64,000 nucleotides of DNA from Mycoplasmataceae bacterium (GCA_031290395.1 JAITNN010000007.1:62001-126000); one strand, 5' to 3'; positions 46,142-57,103 are shown, counted from the first letter of the stretch. The notes: a model not told the origin generated them from the letters alone. Translations and numbers: made by a program.

Positions 46142-46921
46142 TTATTTTCGCCAATTAATAACACCGTAGACTGCTGCTACTAACATTGACAATGATGATA
46201 CCATCATAATTCAACCAGATGGTTCTCCAGCTCGTCCCACACCAATGGCAATAATTATTCAAAATGCTGTTTGCAGCGAGTCAATCACTATTGACAATAC
46301 CCAGCGTTCTCTGAATCTGAGCCAAGCAAATATTGTCATTGTTAACGACATCATAAGAATAGCGGAATCTAATGCCCGATGGTATGATTCATATTTTTGA
46401 TCGCCACAATATCAAAATTTATCAAACCCTGGAATATCTTCAATAAAATAGAAACCGACAATGCATGCCGTGGTTGCTGCAATAGCAATTAGAATGTATC
46501 ATCATTTCATCCCTCGTGGTTTGATTTCTATTTTATCAGCTGAACTACGATATCAAAGCACTCAAGCGACAATTTGAGCAGGAATATAAAATCCTCAATA
46601 CAAAATAGTGTTACCAAAAGCCTTACTATTTCATGCAATGGCTCCGAATAATATGACGGCCACAATACCCCAAGCAAAGCATGACACTCTTTTTTTAGTA
46701 GCTAAAATCACACTAATAATATTTGTAATGCTACCCATAAATGAAATCCAAATAGTCCAATCTTTAGGACCATCATTCCCTTGGACGCAAGAATAAATTA
46801 GTATCGCTAATGTAGCTGCGAAGTTTAAACTTAATAATAATTTCTCAAAAATATTTCAATCTCAAAAAAAGATGACTATTTTGTATCAGGGTTTATGTAC
46901 ATTAATATTATTTTTGGACAT
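46142..46921 (-). CDS. pnuC: PnuC-like nicotinamide riboside transporter, second copy
   Basis: A 259-residue protein with about seven membrane helices. It shares with PnuC the N-terminal WDWNIFEKLLLSLNF start, ISFMGSITNIISVILATKK and the core FGNTILYWGFYIPAQIVAWVLW, matching the family's NxxxYWGxYxPxQ-type motif. PnuC proteins carry nicotinamide riboside (or thiamin, riboflavin) by facilitated diffusion. Its start lies 14 bases inside the end of the upstream paralogue. Trp codons are abundant and mostly TGA. Confidence 0.85.
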
Positions 46922-47738
46922 TTTTATTATGACTAGCTAAATATCACACAATTAAACCATAGATTGCATTAATTAAAGCAGCAATTGACATAATGAGTAT
47001 TTGAATATTAAAATTAATTGATCACAAAACAATGCAGCATACATCGAGTAAAAATCATAATATCCATTGCTCACGATAACGTAATGTCATCATTGTCATC
47101 GCTACAATACCCAATACTAAAACACCAGCATCCGAAATATAAATTGCAATAGGATATTTATCCGGAGGGACATAATCTTTCCCATATCATGCCTGTTGAA
47201 ACTGTGGTAACGAATCTACTCAAGAAAATAATGATATGAATCCAGCAATACATATAGCCACAATTAAAAAATGTCATCATTTCATACTTTTAGGAGCAAT
47301 ATCAACTTTATTAGTAGAATGCTTTCTTCAATTATAAATGCCAACCAATTGTAACGGCATTTGGACTACTCAATAAAGTATCCACGAACCAGTGGCACCT
47401 TGCAAAAAGGATGTTACTCCTAATGTGGCACAAGCTATCAAACCCCAAGTAAATGTGGATATTTTCTTCTTAGCTCCTAGAATAATAGAAAATATGTTTG
47501 TAACATTAGCCACAAGCGATATGCAGTTAATTGCATATGCTTTGGTTTGATCATCTTTAAAAATAGAATCTAAATCAAAAAACCCATATATAAAAAAACC
47601 AATAGCAAGTGCTAAGTTAATTAAAAATAGAACTTGCTCAAAAATAGTCCAATCATAAATTATGTAAATATATTGTCACCATTTCCTTTTAGGCTTCAAT
47701 TGTTGATTTGTTTCCACAGATTTGATAGTATCAACCAT
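46908..47738 (-). CDS. pnuC: PnuC-like nicotinamide riboside transporter, first copy
   Basis: A 276-residue paralogue of the next gene: YDWTIFEQVLFLINLAL, VANVTNIFSIILGAKKK and TGSWILYWVVQMPLQLVGIYNW correspond helix by helix. It starts 15 bases after the ftsH stop. No NadR-type kinase is visible in the window. Tandem paralogues suggest different vitamins or a heteromeric carrier; the sequence does not say which. Confidence 0.85.
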
Positions 47739-47753
47739 AAAACAAAAAGAAGA

Positions 47754-49991
47754 TTATTTCTTCTCTTCTTTTTTCTTTGGATCTTCTTTCACTACTTTAT
47801 CAGCAAGTTTCTGTTCATGTTTTTCGGTGGCTAATTTTTCGTTTTGAATTTTTTTATCCAAAGCTTCTTTTGGTAATTTTAAATTCTTGTGGATGTAATC
47901 AATTTGATTTTTCACAATTGTTTCTAATAAAATTAACGCTTCCACAATTAAATCTAATTCCTTACGGTTCTTTTCAATAATAGTCTTAGCGCGTTTATAT
48001 TGTGTTTCAATCATTACATTAATTTCAGCATCAATTTTTTGCGCAGTACTTTCTGAATACATTTTGGCAGCGTATGGATTAACTTGTCCTTCACTTGGAA
48101 TGTATTGTGTCATACCAAGATCAGTCATACCTAATTGGGTAACCATAGAACGTACAATGTTGGTAACTTTGAATAAGTCATTAGCAGCACCAGTAGAAAT
48201 CTCTGACTTACCATAGATAACTTCTTCAGATGCACGACCGCCAAGGATGGCACTAATAATTGATAATAGATCTGATTTCTTCTGGATTGTTATCTCTTGT
48301 TTTTCAGGAGTAGACAATGTATATCCCGCGGCTTGACCACGAGGGATGATGGTAATTTTTTCCACTACATCAGCACCTGGAGTGTGCAAACCAACTAATG
48401 CATGACCAGCTTCGTGGTAAGCAATTTGTTTTCTTTCAGAATCGGTGATCACACGCATCTTCTTTGCAGGGCCTGCAATCACACGATCAATTGCCTCATC
48501 AATTTCTTCCATACCAATGGCAGTTTTACCAAATCGAACAGTTAATAATGTTGCTTCATTTAATACATTTTCAAGTTGTGCACCTGAGAAACCCGGTGTT
48601 CGTCTTGCAATATCTTCTAAATGAACTTTCGCAGATAAGTTTTTATTACGAGCGTGGATTCTTAAAATAGCTTCACGTTCTCTAATGTCTGGTAAGTTAA
48701 CTTGAATGTGTCTGTCGAAGCGACCAGGACGAAGGATAGCATCATCTAATACGTCTAATCTATTAGTTGCAGCCATAACCACAACACCAGTCTTAGTACT
48801 AAATCCATCCATTTCAGCTAGTAATTGGTTAATGGTTTGATCAGCAAGACCGCTACCACCACCAGACATATCAAACTTGCCACGCTTAGAAGCAACAGAA
48901 TCTAATTCATCAATAAAGATAATAGATGGAGCAGCTTTTTTAGCTTTAGTAAATAAATCACGAACACGTTTAGCACCAACACCAACTAACATATCTTCAA
49001 AAGCCGAACCAGAAACTTGGAAGAATGGAACTTGTGCTTCACCAGCAACAGCTTTCGCTAATAATGTTTTACCTGTGCCTGGGGGACCATACAAGATTAC
49101 TCCGCGTGGTGTTCTGGCACCCATGGCAGCATATTTATCAGGACTCTTTAAGTAGTCCACAATCTCAATTAGTTCGGCTTTTTCTTCTTCAATGCCGGCT
49201 ACATCACTAAATTTTACATTAGATTGAGCAAGTTTAGCTTGAGATTTGCCCATACCAAAGATTGAACCTTCATCTCCTTGACCGCCACCTTGCATTCGCA
49301 TTGCACGATTCATAAATCAGAACATTACGCCTAACAATAATAAAGTAGGCACCAAGTTTAAGAAAAAAGATAATCATGGGGATTCTTGCGCAATAGACAT
49401 GTTATTGTGAATTGTGTAGTGAATTCAACTGTATAAATTTGTATAATTTCAATCTCAATCTTCACCATCATAAGTACCCAATCCTCTATCTGTAATAGTT
49501 AAATTACCAATGTTATATCATTCAGCATTATCTTTACTTGGATCAGTGTCTCCGCCCCTAATATCTGCATAGAATGCTATGGTTCCTTGAGCGGTTTTAG
49601 CATACACTACATACGTACCGTATTGCCCACCAATATTAGAAATGTATGGATTAGATCACATTTGATTTGAGTTTGGCTCACCTTGAATATCTTTTACTTG
49701 ATATGTCGTTGACCCTTCCACAATGTTAAGACTATTAGTATCAGTAGTAAAACCCGATGGACTAACCTTCTTAGAATTGCCAGCAAAACAACTGAAATAA
49801 ATTAATACAGCTAGTGCAGCCAATATTAAAACCAATACCACTCATTTAATAATGGTGTTGCGTTTTTTGGCTTTATCTTCTGCATCCACCACTTCTTCTT
49901 TGTGTGGACGTTTATTTTCTACACCTTTAGGTTGTGTGTTGTCGTTTTTTGCTTCATCAGCAAAATAATTTATATTCTTAGGTGTTTTCAT
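47754..49991 (-). CDS. ftsH: ATP-dependent zinc metalloprotease FtsH
   Basis: A 745-residue membrane AAA+ protease. It has a charged cytosolic start, a first helix (about 50-70), a ~130-residue outer domain with unusual Tyr/Trp/Asn content, a second helix (about 203-224), then the AAA domain with Walker A GPPGTGKT (about 302-309), Walker [11 protein letters not shown] and the second region of homology RPGRFDRH. The zinc site is HEAGH (about 525) with the Asp further on. The C-terminal tail is Lys/Glu-rich. It degrades misfolded membrane and some regulatory proteins. It is coupled to hpt by TAATG. Confidence 0.97.
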
Positions 49992-50539
49992 TACTTATCC
50001 ATTTTAGCATATATACTCTTCTTTAAAACACCAACATAAGGTAAATAACGATATCCTTCATTGTAGTCAAGTCCAAATCCCACTACAAATTTGTGTGGGA
50101 TTTCAAAACAAGCATAACCTATTTTGACTTCAATGGCACGAGCGTGTGGCTTGTCCACCAAACAAACAATCTCAATTGATGCAGGCTTACGAGTGCTTAA
50201 TATTTCAATTAATTTATGTAATGTTTTTCCTGTGTCAATAATATCTTCCACAATGATGATGTGGCGGCCTTGGATGTTTTGTCTCAAATCAGCCACAATT
50301 TTAATATTAGAAGAATGTACTCCAGAATAACTAGACACAATCATAAAGTCCATAATAGGATCGCATGTTAATCTAGAAAATACCTCATTATAAAATGGGA
50401 TACACCCCTTAAGAATACCCAATACAATGGGGTGCTTGTTCTTATATTTCTTGTTTAAGTAATTAGCTACCTTTTGAGATGAATTTTCAATTTGCTCTTT
50501 TGTAATTAATATACTCTCAATGTCTTTGTGTAATTTCAT
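49991..50539 (-). CDS. hpt: hypoxanthine-guanine phosphoribosyltransferase
   Basis: A purine-salvage enzyme making IMP/GMP from base and PRPP. The 182-residue product has LGILKGCIPF, FMIVSSYSG, the PRPP motif IIVEDIIDTGKTL (about 96-108), CLVDKPHAR and the KFVVGFGLDYNEGYR end. It is of normal size. The hpt-ftsH pair is conserved widely in Firmicutes and mollicutes. Confidence 0.96.
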   Translation of the reverse strand: MKLHKDIESILITKEQIENSSQKVANYLNKKYKNKHPIVLGILKGCIPFYNEVFSRLTCDPIMDFMIVSSYSGVHSSNIKIVADLRQNIQGRHIIIVEDIIDTGKTLHKLIEILSTRKPASIEIVCLVDKPHARAIEVKIGYACFEIPHKFVVGFGLDYNEGYRYLPYVGVLKKSIYAKMDK

Positions 50540-50832
50540 ATGGTTTTGGGCGTATATTATACCTAATTAATAAATATTTATAGAACCCCTTGAGTTTGTG
50601 GGAAAAACACTTCATATTCACATTGTGTTGATTTAATTAGTGCAAAATATTGATTTCGTTTTAATGCATTAATTAGACAAAATAATTTATTTTTTACTTA
50701 TTCCTAATTTTGTTTCTTTACTCTCTTATAGAGAGTAAAAGTTCTGAAATTGTTGCTAATTTAGAAAATAATTTGAAAGTTTTTTTATAAAAAAATTATT
50801 TTCGGTGTATTAATAAGGGGAGGATGAAACAT
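50540..50832. other. 293-base intergenic region with inverted repeat
   Basis: No gene. A perfect 9-bp hairpin (TTTACTCTC/GAGAGTAAA, 5-base loop) lies at 50717-50739 without a clear T run. The shared element at 50788-50812 and a GGGGAGG ribosome site follow for the coiled-coil gene. The first ~170 bases, upstream of hpt, are A+T rich with no motif I trust. Confidence 0.5.
50788..50812 (+). repeat. upstream element shared with 2164-2188
   Basis: Nearly the same as the block before the gene at 2214: an A run, TTATTTTCGG and TATTA. TGTATTAAT at its end could serve as an extended -10 box. Confidence 0.5.
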
Positions 50833-51363
50833 ATGAAAATCATCAAATTAGACAAATCATTATTAAAAGAAGAAATAGAAAGCATAAATAATATTCTTAT
50901 AGAATATGGGGCAAAAATTGAAAAAGATTATTGAACTATGGATGATAGATCTTATAATAAAGCGTTCATAGAAATCGGCTCAAAGTATCCAAATATCAGC
51001 CAAATTTCTACAACAAAATTAGAGGAAATTCTATTAGGAAAGGTTGTTATGAGCAAAATTGAAAAAACTAAATATGTAACACATAAACAACTTAAAGTGG
51101 CTCTACAACCTATGGTGACATATAAACAATTAGATATCATTCTAGATAAAGCATTACAACCTATGGTCACTAAAGACGAACTTAAAGAAGCCCTAAAACC
51201 GTTTGTTACAAAAGTAGAATTTAAATTGGAACTTAACCAAATTCGTAAAGATATGGTCACCAAAGCTGAACTAATACCAATCAATGAAAGTTTATTAGCG
51301 ATTAATGCAACATTAATTAAAATGAATGAGAGAATGGATAAGCATTGAGGTCCAGAAAACTAA
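50833..51363 (+). CDS. coiled-coil protein with MVTK-type internal repeats, 176 aa
   Basis: A soluble helical protein. The second half carries repeats spaced about 18-22 residues: YVTHKQLKVALQP, MVTYKQLDIILDKALQP, MVTKDELKEALKP, FVTKVEFKLELNQIRKD, MVTKAELIPINES. It ends in INATLIKMNERMDKH. Such VTK-heptad repeat proteins are common lineage-specific families in mollicutes (some resemble the UPF0134 group), usually multimeric and of unknown function. I chose the ATG nine bases after GGAGG over the one three codons earlier. It overlaps convergent ispF by four bases. Confidence 0.75.
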
Positions 51364-51830
51364 TTTCTAATTAAGATTACTGCGTCACATTTAATTAAAT
51401 TAGATGGGTGTTCAAATCTGGTTGCTTTTACATTAACTAATGTTGTTTCTAGTATTTTGCATAGAGATTGTTTAATCAATTCCTTATGTTTACCTAAAAT
51501 AATATTTTCACAGGTCACGGTTAAATCTACATTGACTAGCTTAAATTTAGATTTCTTTAATTTATCCACTGCAAACTTTACAATCTTTATAGAACACATA
51601 TTTTTTGTTTTTTGTTCGGTATCTTTAAAATACATGCCAATATCGCCTAATTGTAGTGCCCCCAAAATAGCATTTGCAATAGCATGTAAAATGATGTCCC
51701 CATCCGAGTGCGAAATAATGCGACAATTTGTTTTTAGTTTATAACCGCCCAAAATAATTGTTGCATCACGCATGTCGGTCAACTCATGAGTATCATTGCC
51801 TTGGCCTATTAAGTACATTGTGTTTTTCAT
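51360..51830 (-). CDS. ispF: 2-C-methyl-D-erythritol 2,4-cyclodiphosphate synthase
   Basis: A MEP-pathway enzyme that cyclises CDP-methylerythritol phosphate. The 156-residue product is of normal length from the ATG at 51830. It shows IGQGNDTHEL (metal ligands Asp and His), SHSDGDIILHAIANAILGAL, GDIGMYFKDT and the C-terminal region usually containing FTTTEKLG, here altered to ATRFEHPSN. I reject an in-frame ATG 15 codons upstream because a TATAAT (51837-51842) lies six bases before 51830, so the transcript should begin at the start codon. IspD is encoded 2 kb away on the other strand. Confidence 0.9.
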   Translation of the reverse strand: MKNTMYLIGQGNDTHELTDMRDATIILGGYKLKTNCRIISHSDGDIILHAIANAILGALQLGDIGMYFKDTEQKTKNMCSIKIVKFAVDKLKKSKFKLVNVDLTVTCENIILGKHKELIKQSLCKILETTLVNVKATRFEHPSNLIKCDAVILIRN

Positions 51831-51985
51831 ACCACTATTATAATTTGCAAAATATATATCATTGAAATTTACCATCTAATCCAACACAAGTTTAGAAAAT
51901 GATCGCCTTACTCGTTTTAGGCATCTTACATAATTTATCTACAAAATATACACAATTGATAGTTGTATAATAAAAAGAATTAACT

Positions 51986-52891
51986 ATGTCTATTCCTGTT
52001 GTAATTTGCCTAGCTATCCTTGCTGTATTCCTAGTTGTTTATCCTTTTGTCCATCCTAAAATCGCTAGATTCCTAAGCAAATGGTATTTCTGAACTATTT
52101 TTTCCATTATTATGTTTGCTTATGTGTTGACAATCTACATTGAATATGTGTGAGTGCATGGTATTTTATATGATAAAGGCCCAGATAATGTAATTGTACC
52201 TACGGATCCCCAAAGTAAATCTAGCTATTATAATATTTTTGGCGATGCTACTTTTACTGCATTCTGTGGTATGATTTGTTTCTTCTTACCACTATTCCTT
52301 ATTTTTAACCCCACCAGAAAAATTGCCAAGCATTTGGCACCCGTTGGCATAGTTGGTGGCTTATTGGTGTTGTGCTTATATATTACGAATAAGTCTTTTA
52401 GCACTTTTCCGTCTATCTTCTATGAATATTACGGTTCTGTTTTTCGACACTTTATTTTGGTAATGCTATGTTACATGATTTTGTTTAACACCCCCCCCTA
52501 CTCATTTAAAATAAAACCAGCACCCAAACATTCATTTATACATACTGATGCATTTTTCACCATTATGGTTTGAACAATTTATTTAGTATACATATTATTC
52601 ATTTCTAATTTACTACGCATCTGATTACCTGAAGACCGCCTTTATTACAATTGCGGGGGTGTGTATCAACAAGACTATTGGCCAAGCGGACAATATGCTT
52701 CGTTTGGTGCGCTTGCTGCAACCTATCCATTCCCTCCAATATTGTTATGAGCTTTAATATATGGGGGCACTATGCTATTTGGTTTTATTTGAAATTGTAT
52801 TAAGAAACGTCCAAAATACGAACACATTGACCCAACTCGTTATTATTTGGTTCGCAATCCAGCGGTATATCATAAATGATGACAATGATAG
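51986..52891 (+). CDS. mollicute membrane protein, 301 aa
   Basis: About seven hydrophobic segments, very rich in Phe, Tyr and Trp. There is an outer loop after helix 2 (YDKGPDNVIVPTDPQSKSSYYN), then FCGMICFFLPLFLIF, a block around KTFSTFPSIFYEYYGSVFRH and a final loop with a conserved-looking CGGVYQQDYWPSGQYASFGALAATYPFPP. This recalls Mycoplasma-specific families of unknown function (DUF5378-like), but I am not certain. A C8 tract at 52491-52498 codes Thr-Pro-Pro. A TATAAT lies 14 bases before the ATG. It precedes folD and ispD on the same strand. Confidence 0.75.
52491..52498 (+). repeat. C8 homopolymer tract in the 301-aa membrane protein gene
   Basis: Eight C in frame (ACC CCC CCC, Thr-Pro-Pro). 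A slip would remove the C-terminal ~130 residues. Confidence 0.9.
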
Positions 52892-52921
52892 TAATTAACT
52901 ATCTATAATAATTACTAATTT

Positions 52922-53779
52922 ATGACAATTATTGATGGCAAAAAAGTTTCTGAAGAGATTAGTCAGAAATTAAAATTAGAAATCGCTAATTTAAAACAAC
53001 GCAATATTACACCAAGGCTCGTAATCATCCAAGTAGGCAATGTTGCTGCTAGCAATATTTATGTGCGCAACAAATTAAGACTTAGCGAAAAATTAGGTGT
53101 TGTTACAGAAATTAAAAAATATCCAGAATCGTTGCCTAACGACGAACTAATAAAAATTATTCATAAATTAAATAACGATTCTTTAGTAAATGGCATCCTA
53201 GTTCAAATGCCTTTACCAAAACATATTGATGAATCTCATATTATTGCTAACATTAGTCCAAGTAAAGATGTTGACTGCTTTCACTTGATTAACATTGGCA
53301 AACTTTGAACGGCAAGAAAATCTGAAGTACATTTGAAGCCTTGCACACCAGCTGGTATTATTGAATTACTCAAATATTACAATGTTCCTATCGCTGAAAA
53401 AAAGGCGGTAGTAGTTGGACGAAGTAATATCGTTGGCAAACCTATGGCTTCTTTGTTGCTATTAGATGATGCCACAGTGACATTGTGCCATTCTAAAACA
53501 CAAAGATTACATGAAGTGTGCAAGGATGCAGACATTTTAATTTTAGCTGTTGGTAAAGCCAAAATAATTGACGCATCGTATGTTAAACAAGGTGCCGCCG
53601 TCATTGATGTCGGCATGGATCACGATGCAAATGGTCAATTATGTGGTGATGTAGATTTTGAATCTGTTAGCAAGATTGCCGGCTACTTGACCCCTGTTCC
53701 TGGCGGCGTGGGCCCAATGACAGTAACTATGCTTATGAAAAATTTAGTAGAACTCACAAAGTTACAGAATAAACAATAA
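52922..53779 (+). CDS. folD: methylenetetrahydrofolate dehydrogenase / cyclohydrolase
   Basis: A bifunctional enzyme linking 5,10-methylene- and 10-formyl-THF. The 285-residue product has [11 protein letters not shown], the catalytic Lys region [34 protein letters not shown], the NADP motif [14 protein letters not shown] and [11 protein letters not shown]. One TGA Trp codon lies just before the linker. It complements fhs and the cyclo-ligase elsewhere in the window. Confidence 0.97.
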
Positions 53780-53781
53780 TT

Positions 53782-54432
53782 ATGAACTACGGTATTATTT
53801 TAGCGGCTGGCAATGGTGTAAGATTAGGTATTAAAGACCCCATCAAACCTTTAGTCTTAGTAAAAAATAAACCAATCTTTTTACATTCGCTAATAGTTTT
53901 TACTCAGAATAAAAATATTGACGAAATAGTTTTAGTTGTGAATAAAAAATATCACAATCAATATTTAAAATATTTAACTAAATTTGTAAAACCCATTCAC
54001 GTTGTCGATGGGAGCAATGTTGCTAGGCATTTGTCTTTATCGTTGGCCGTACAGTTTTTCCAAAATGAAAAACATTTACAAAGCAATGATGTAATCGTAA
54101 CCCATGACGCGGCCCGAATAAACGTCTCCAACGAATTAATTAATTTGTCTATACAAGTGGCCAAGAAGTATGGCTGTGCTTCTACTGTATTACCTTTATA
54201 TGACTCGTTATGTGAAATTAATAATAAATCAGTTTATCTTGATCGTGCGAATAAATATCTTGTGCAAACACCACAAACATTTCAATTTAAATATTGAAAA
54301 AATGTATCTTCATCACGAACTACCACAGATTTATTTACTTATCTAAATTTGCAAGTAACAAAACGAAATCTTGTCATTGGTTCTTGAAATAATTTTAAAA
54401 TTACTAATAAAAAAGATTTAGAAAATCTTTAG
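53782..54432 (+). CDS. ispD: 2-C-methyl-D-erythritol 4-phosphate cytidylyltransferase
   Basis: A MEP-pathway enzyme that attaches CMP to methylerythritol phosphate. The 216-residue product has the nucleotide loop ILAAGNGVRLG with downstream Lys, VIVTHDAARINVS and the C-terminal VQTPQTFQFKY. The later third is diverged and contains TGA codons. It starts two bases after folD and overlaps the convergent hydrolase gene by four bases. Together with ispF it shows that this mollicute makes isoprenoid precursors by the MEP route. Confidence 0.9.
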
Positions 54433-55235
54433 TTTTTAACAAAATCCAAAATTTCTTTGATAAATAATGCTGGTTCTTCTTCAAAAATTAAATGACCAGA
54501 CTTTTCAAATACAACTGTTTTTAGAGATTTGTGCTTGAAATAGCGTTTGAATCCATTTAATGTATGCTTCCAAGGAATACAACCATCAAATTTACCAACC
54601 ATCAATAACGTAGGAACCTTAATTTGCTTTTGTATTTTGCGAATTTTCATTAAAGAATTGGACATACGTTTAAATAAAATATGCATATTATCTCAATTTT
54701 CTATTTGAAATTTTAACTGCTCTTCATTCATTTTGGTTCAGTGAGGATCTTTAGAAAATTTAGCATAGTTGTCTGGGGCATATAGAATTTGTAATAGATT
54801 ATTTTTCTCTTCCATATTATGAGGATAAAAAATGTAAAATGATTTGAACCCTGCAAAAGCACCACCAAAATTAAAAGGACACAATAAAATTAATTTCCTA
54901 ATTTTATCACTAATTTGATTTTCTACCATGGATACTAATCCGCCGCCCATAGAGTGACCCATTAAATAAAAATTATTTAATTTCTTATATTCAACATAAG
55001 ACACAATGTAATCTGCAAGTTTTTGTAAATGCATATCGTCTTGAGTTGCACCTTCCGTGTTGGCACCATGCCCTGGCAAATCAATCATATAAATATTAAA
55101 ATATTTAGATAGTTCTTTAGCCGCCGTGAAGTAAGAATGATCAACACAAAAGCCGTGGATGAATAATAAATCTCCTAGACATTTATCGTGATTTTGACAA
55201 GAAATATTAAATTCTTTAAATGTTGTAGTGATCAT
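54429..55235 (-). CDS. alpha/beta hydrolase
   Basis: A 268-residue cytosolic hydrolase: LLFIHGFCVDHSYF (oxyanion hole), IDLPGHG, nucleophile elbow GHSMGGG (Ser about 101), Asp in VGKFDGCIP and His in EKSGHLIFEE. It resembles lysophospholipase/proline-iminopeptidase-like members; mollicutes often have several such esterases. The substrate is unknown. The ATG at 55235 lies one base after the DhaL-DhaM stop, so it is cotranscribed; I prefer it to an upstream in-frame ATG inside that gene. Confidence 0.85.
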
Positions 55236-55236
55236 T

Positions 55237-56307
55237 TTATTTTTCCATTTTGGCTTGTGATTCAACTAATTCTTTTAGCTCTTGAGCACTAGTTCCACTA
55301 TTACTTGTTACGGCTATTAAAGTTCCTTCTAAAAATGCACAACTTGCTACTTTAACTCTAGCTTGAACATCTGGAGTCAACATACTAAAGGCCATTTCTG
55401 TATTCATTTTTGAGGATCCTAAATCATAAATAATTAAAAGTTCCGATTGGATTGTGAGTTGTTCTATTTTATTTTTAATTACTTGGGGGTCTGAACCAAA
55501 ATGTGCTCCACTATCAATACCTGCAATATATTCGAGGGCAAAATCACCATTTTTCATTTCACTAACAAATGCAATTGTCGCCTTAGCTAACGGTTCACTA
55601 TGCGAAACAATTAAAATATTCACTTCTTTTGTTATAGGCTGAATATCGTGATGCATTGTTTGTATAGATTCTTGTGCTTGGGTGTGTTGAGTTGTCTCCA
55701 CTTGTACATTATCTACATTACTTAATGCGTCAAAGATTAATGCAATAGAGCAAGCTCCAGGGTCCATGTGTCCGATTGAACGTTCACCCAAATAAGAAGC
55801 CCTACCTTTAGTTGCTAGCATTGGTATGGTGCTTTCTGCACCTTTCAATGCCACTTCGGCCGCTAATTTAAAATTAATATCACCGTTGCTATTTTTCATA
55901 GCATCTACCGCTGGTTTTAAAGCATCCAACATTGTCTTTTCACCTGTGGTAGATTTACCCAATTGACTAACCCGATCAAATGCTGCTTTCAATCCATTAC
56001 CAATATCTTGGTTGTTGAAAGTGGTGTGCCCTTTTAATGTGATGGCTAATGCCATAAAGGCTGAACCTAATAAAGGCCCGGAGCTCCCACCAATTTTGGA
56101 CATTAATTGTTGAGCACACACCATTAAATCTTTTTCAATTAAGCTATCATCGGTAAATTGACCGTTCTGTTCTAAAATAGCTTTAAATCCTCTCGCAACA
56201 TTAGACCCATGGTCTCCATCACCAATGGCAGCATCTAAATCATTTAAATGCGCTTCATTTGCTTGTAAAACATTTACGATGTTTTGGATATATTTAGTAA
56301 TTTTCAT
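55237..56307 (-). CDS. DhaL-DhaM fusion (dihydroxyacetone kinase ADP-binding and phosphotransfer subunits)
   Basis: A 356-residue fusion. Residues 1-210 are DhaL: DAAIGDGDHGSNVARGF (Mg-ADP site), GGSSGPLLGSAF, KTMLDALKPA and GRASYLGERSIGHMDPGA. After a ~20-residue linker, residues ~228-356 are DhaM, an EIIA-mannose-like domain with the phosphorylated His in LIVSHSEPLAK and IAGIDSGAHFGSD. In PTS-driven DHA kinases HPr phosphorylates DhaM, which rephosphorylates ADP on DhaL for transfer to DhaK-bound substrate. DhaK is not in this window. The fusion removes one diffusional step. Confidence 0.9.
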   Translation of the reverse strand: MKITKYIQNIVNVLQANEAHLNDLDAAIGDGDHGSNVARGFKAILEQNGQFTDDSLIEKDLMVCAQQLMSKIGGSSGPLLGSAFMALAITLKGHTTFNNQDIGNGLKAAFDRVSQLGKSTTGEKTMLDALKPAVDAMKNSNGDINFKLAAEVALKGAESTIPMLATKGRASYLGERSIGHMDPGACSIALIFDALSNVDNVQVETTQHTQAQESIQTMHHDIQPITKEVNILIVSHSEPLAKATIAFVSEMKNGDFALEYIAGIDSGAHFGSDPQVIKNKIEQLTIQSELLIIYDLGSSKMNTEMAFSMLTPDVQARVKVASCAFLEGTLIAVTSNSGTSAQELKELVESQAKMEK

Positions 56308-56405
56308 ATGTGCTTAATAATATAACAATAAATTGATTACAAACATGCAAAAATGACGAATGATTTGTAAAGTACGATGATAAATATTGTGTTTATAATC
56401 AATGC

Positions 56406-57101
56406 ATGAAAAAGAAACTTCCCAGAAATTTGTGGAAAGGCACCATATTGTTGACTGTAAGTGCAGGATTTTTTGTAACTGGAACCATAGTCCCTATTAT
56501 GATGACTGGAGCACAGCATTTGGAAGATGATTACAAATTTGACAATACTACCACATTTATCTCAACCCCTTGTTTACCGAATGGTTCGTACGAAAAATCT
56601 GATATATATAGCGTAATGTTGTCATGAGACCAAAGTCAATGACAAACTGAAATTGCTTTTGGTTTTTCGTCACAATTAAAATTAATGATAGCAGAATACC
56701 CAACCTATATGCTACCTGAATGAACTGCACGATTAAGCAAGGTATCGTGTCAATCTGACGACGTTGACTTATCTATTCAATTTGATATCATAGTTGATTT
56801 TGAGTTTATAACTCATCCAACCCTCCCAACAAAAGATCATGAAATATCTCACTATTATTTTGCGCTAAACCGTTGGCAGTGCATTGATATTGCTTCACTA
56901 ATACCAGGAAGTCAAGCGGATACAAAAATTGAGTTTGTTTACACCCCCCCCATTTCTGACGATTTCTCTAAAAACACTAATTTTTCGATTTGAAAAAGAA
57001 TAACTGGTCATTGAATGGGGAAAAATGATGATTTCGCAAATAACCCTACGCTTGGTGGATGACCATCTCTATTGTTTGATAATATTACTTTAGAATCTTA
57101 A
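56406..57101 (+). CDS. exported protein with one N-terminal membrane helix, 231 aa
   Basis: It has a basic start then a hydrophobic helix (about residues 13-34) without a lipobox Cys, then a ~195-residue outer domain rich in Trp (mostly TGA), Asp and Ser. I do not recognise the family. A TATAAT at 56394-56399 ends exactly six bases before the ATG, so the mRNA should start at the start codon. A C8 tract codes Thr-Pro-Pro near residue 181. It converges on the ABC-2 set, with its stop three bases from the permease stop. Confidence 0.7.
56944..56951 (+). repeat. C8 homopolymer tract in the 231-aa exported protein gene
   Basis: Eight C in frame (ACC CCC CCC, Thr-Pro-Pro). A slip would change the last ~50 residues. 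Confidence 0.9.
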
Positions 57102-57103
57102 AT

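Noticed and set aside
50717-50739. Perfect 9-bp hairpin as terminator
   Set aside because: No T run follows on either strand and no gene ends there; left as an unassigned inverted repeat upstream of the coiled-coil gene.
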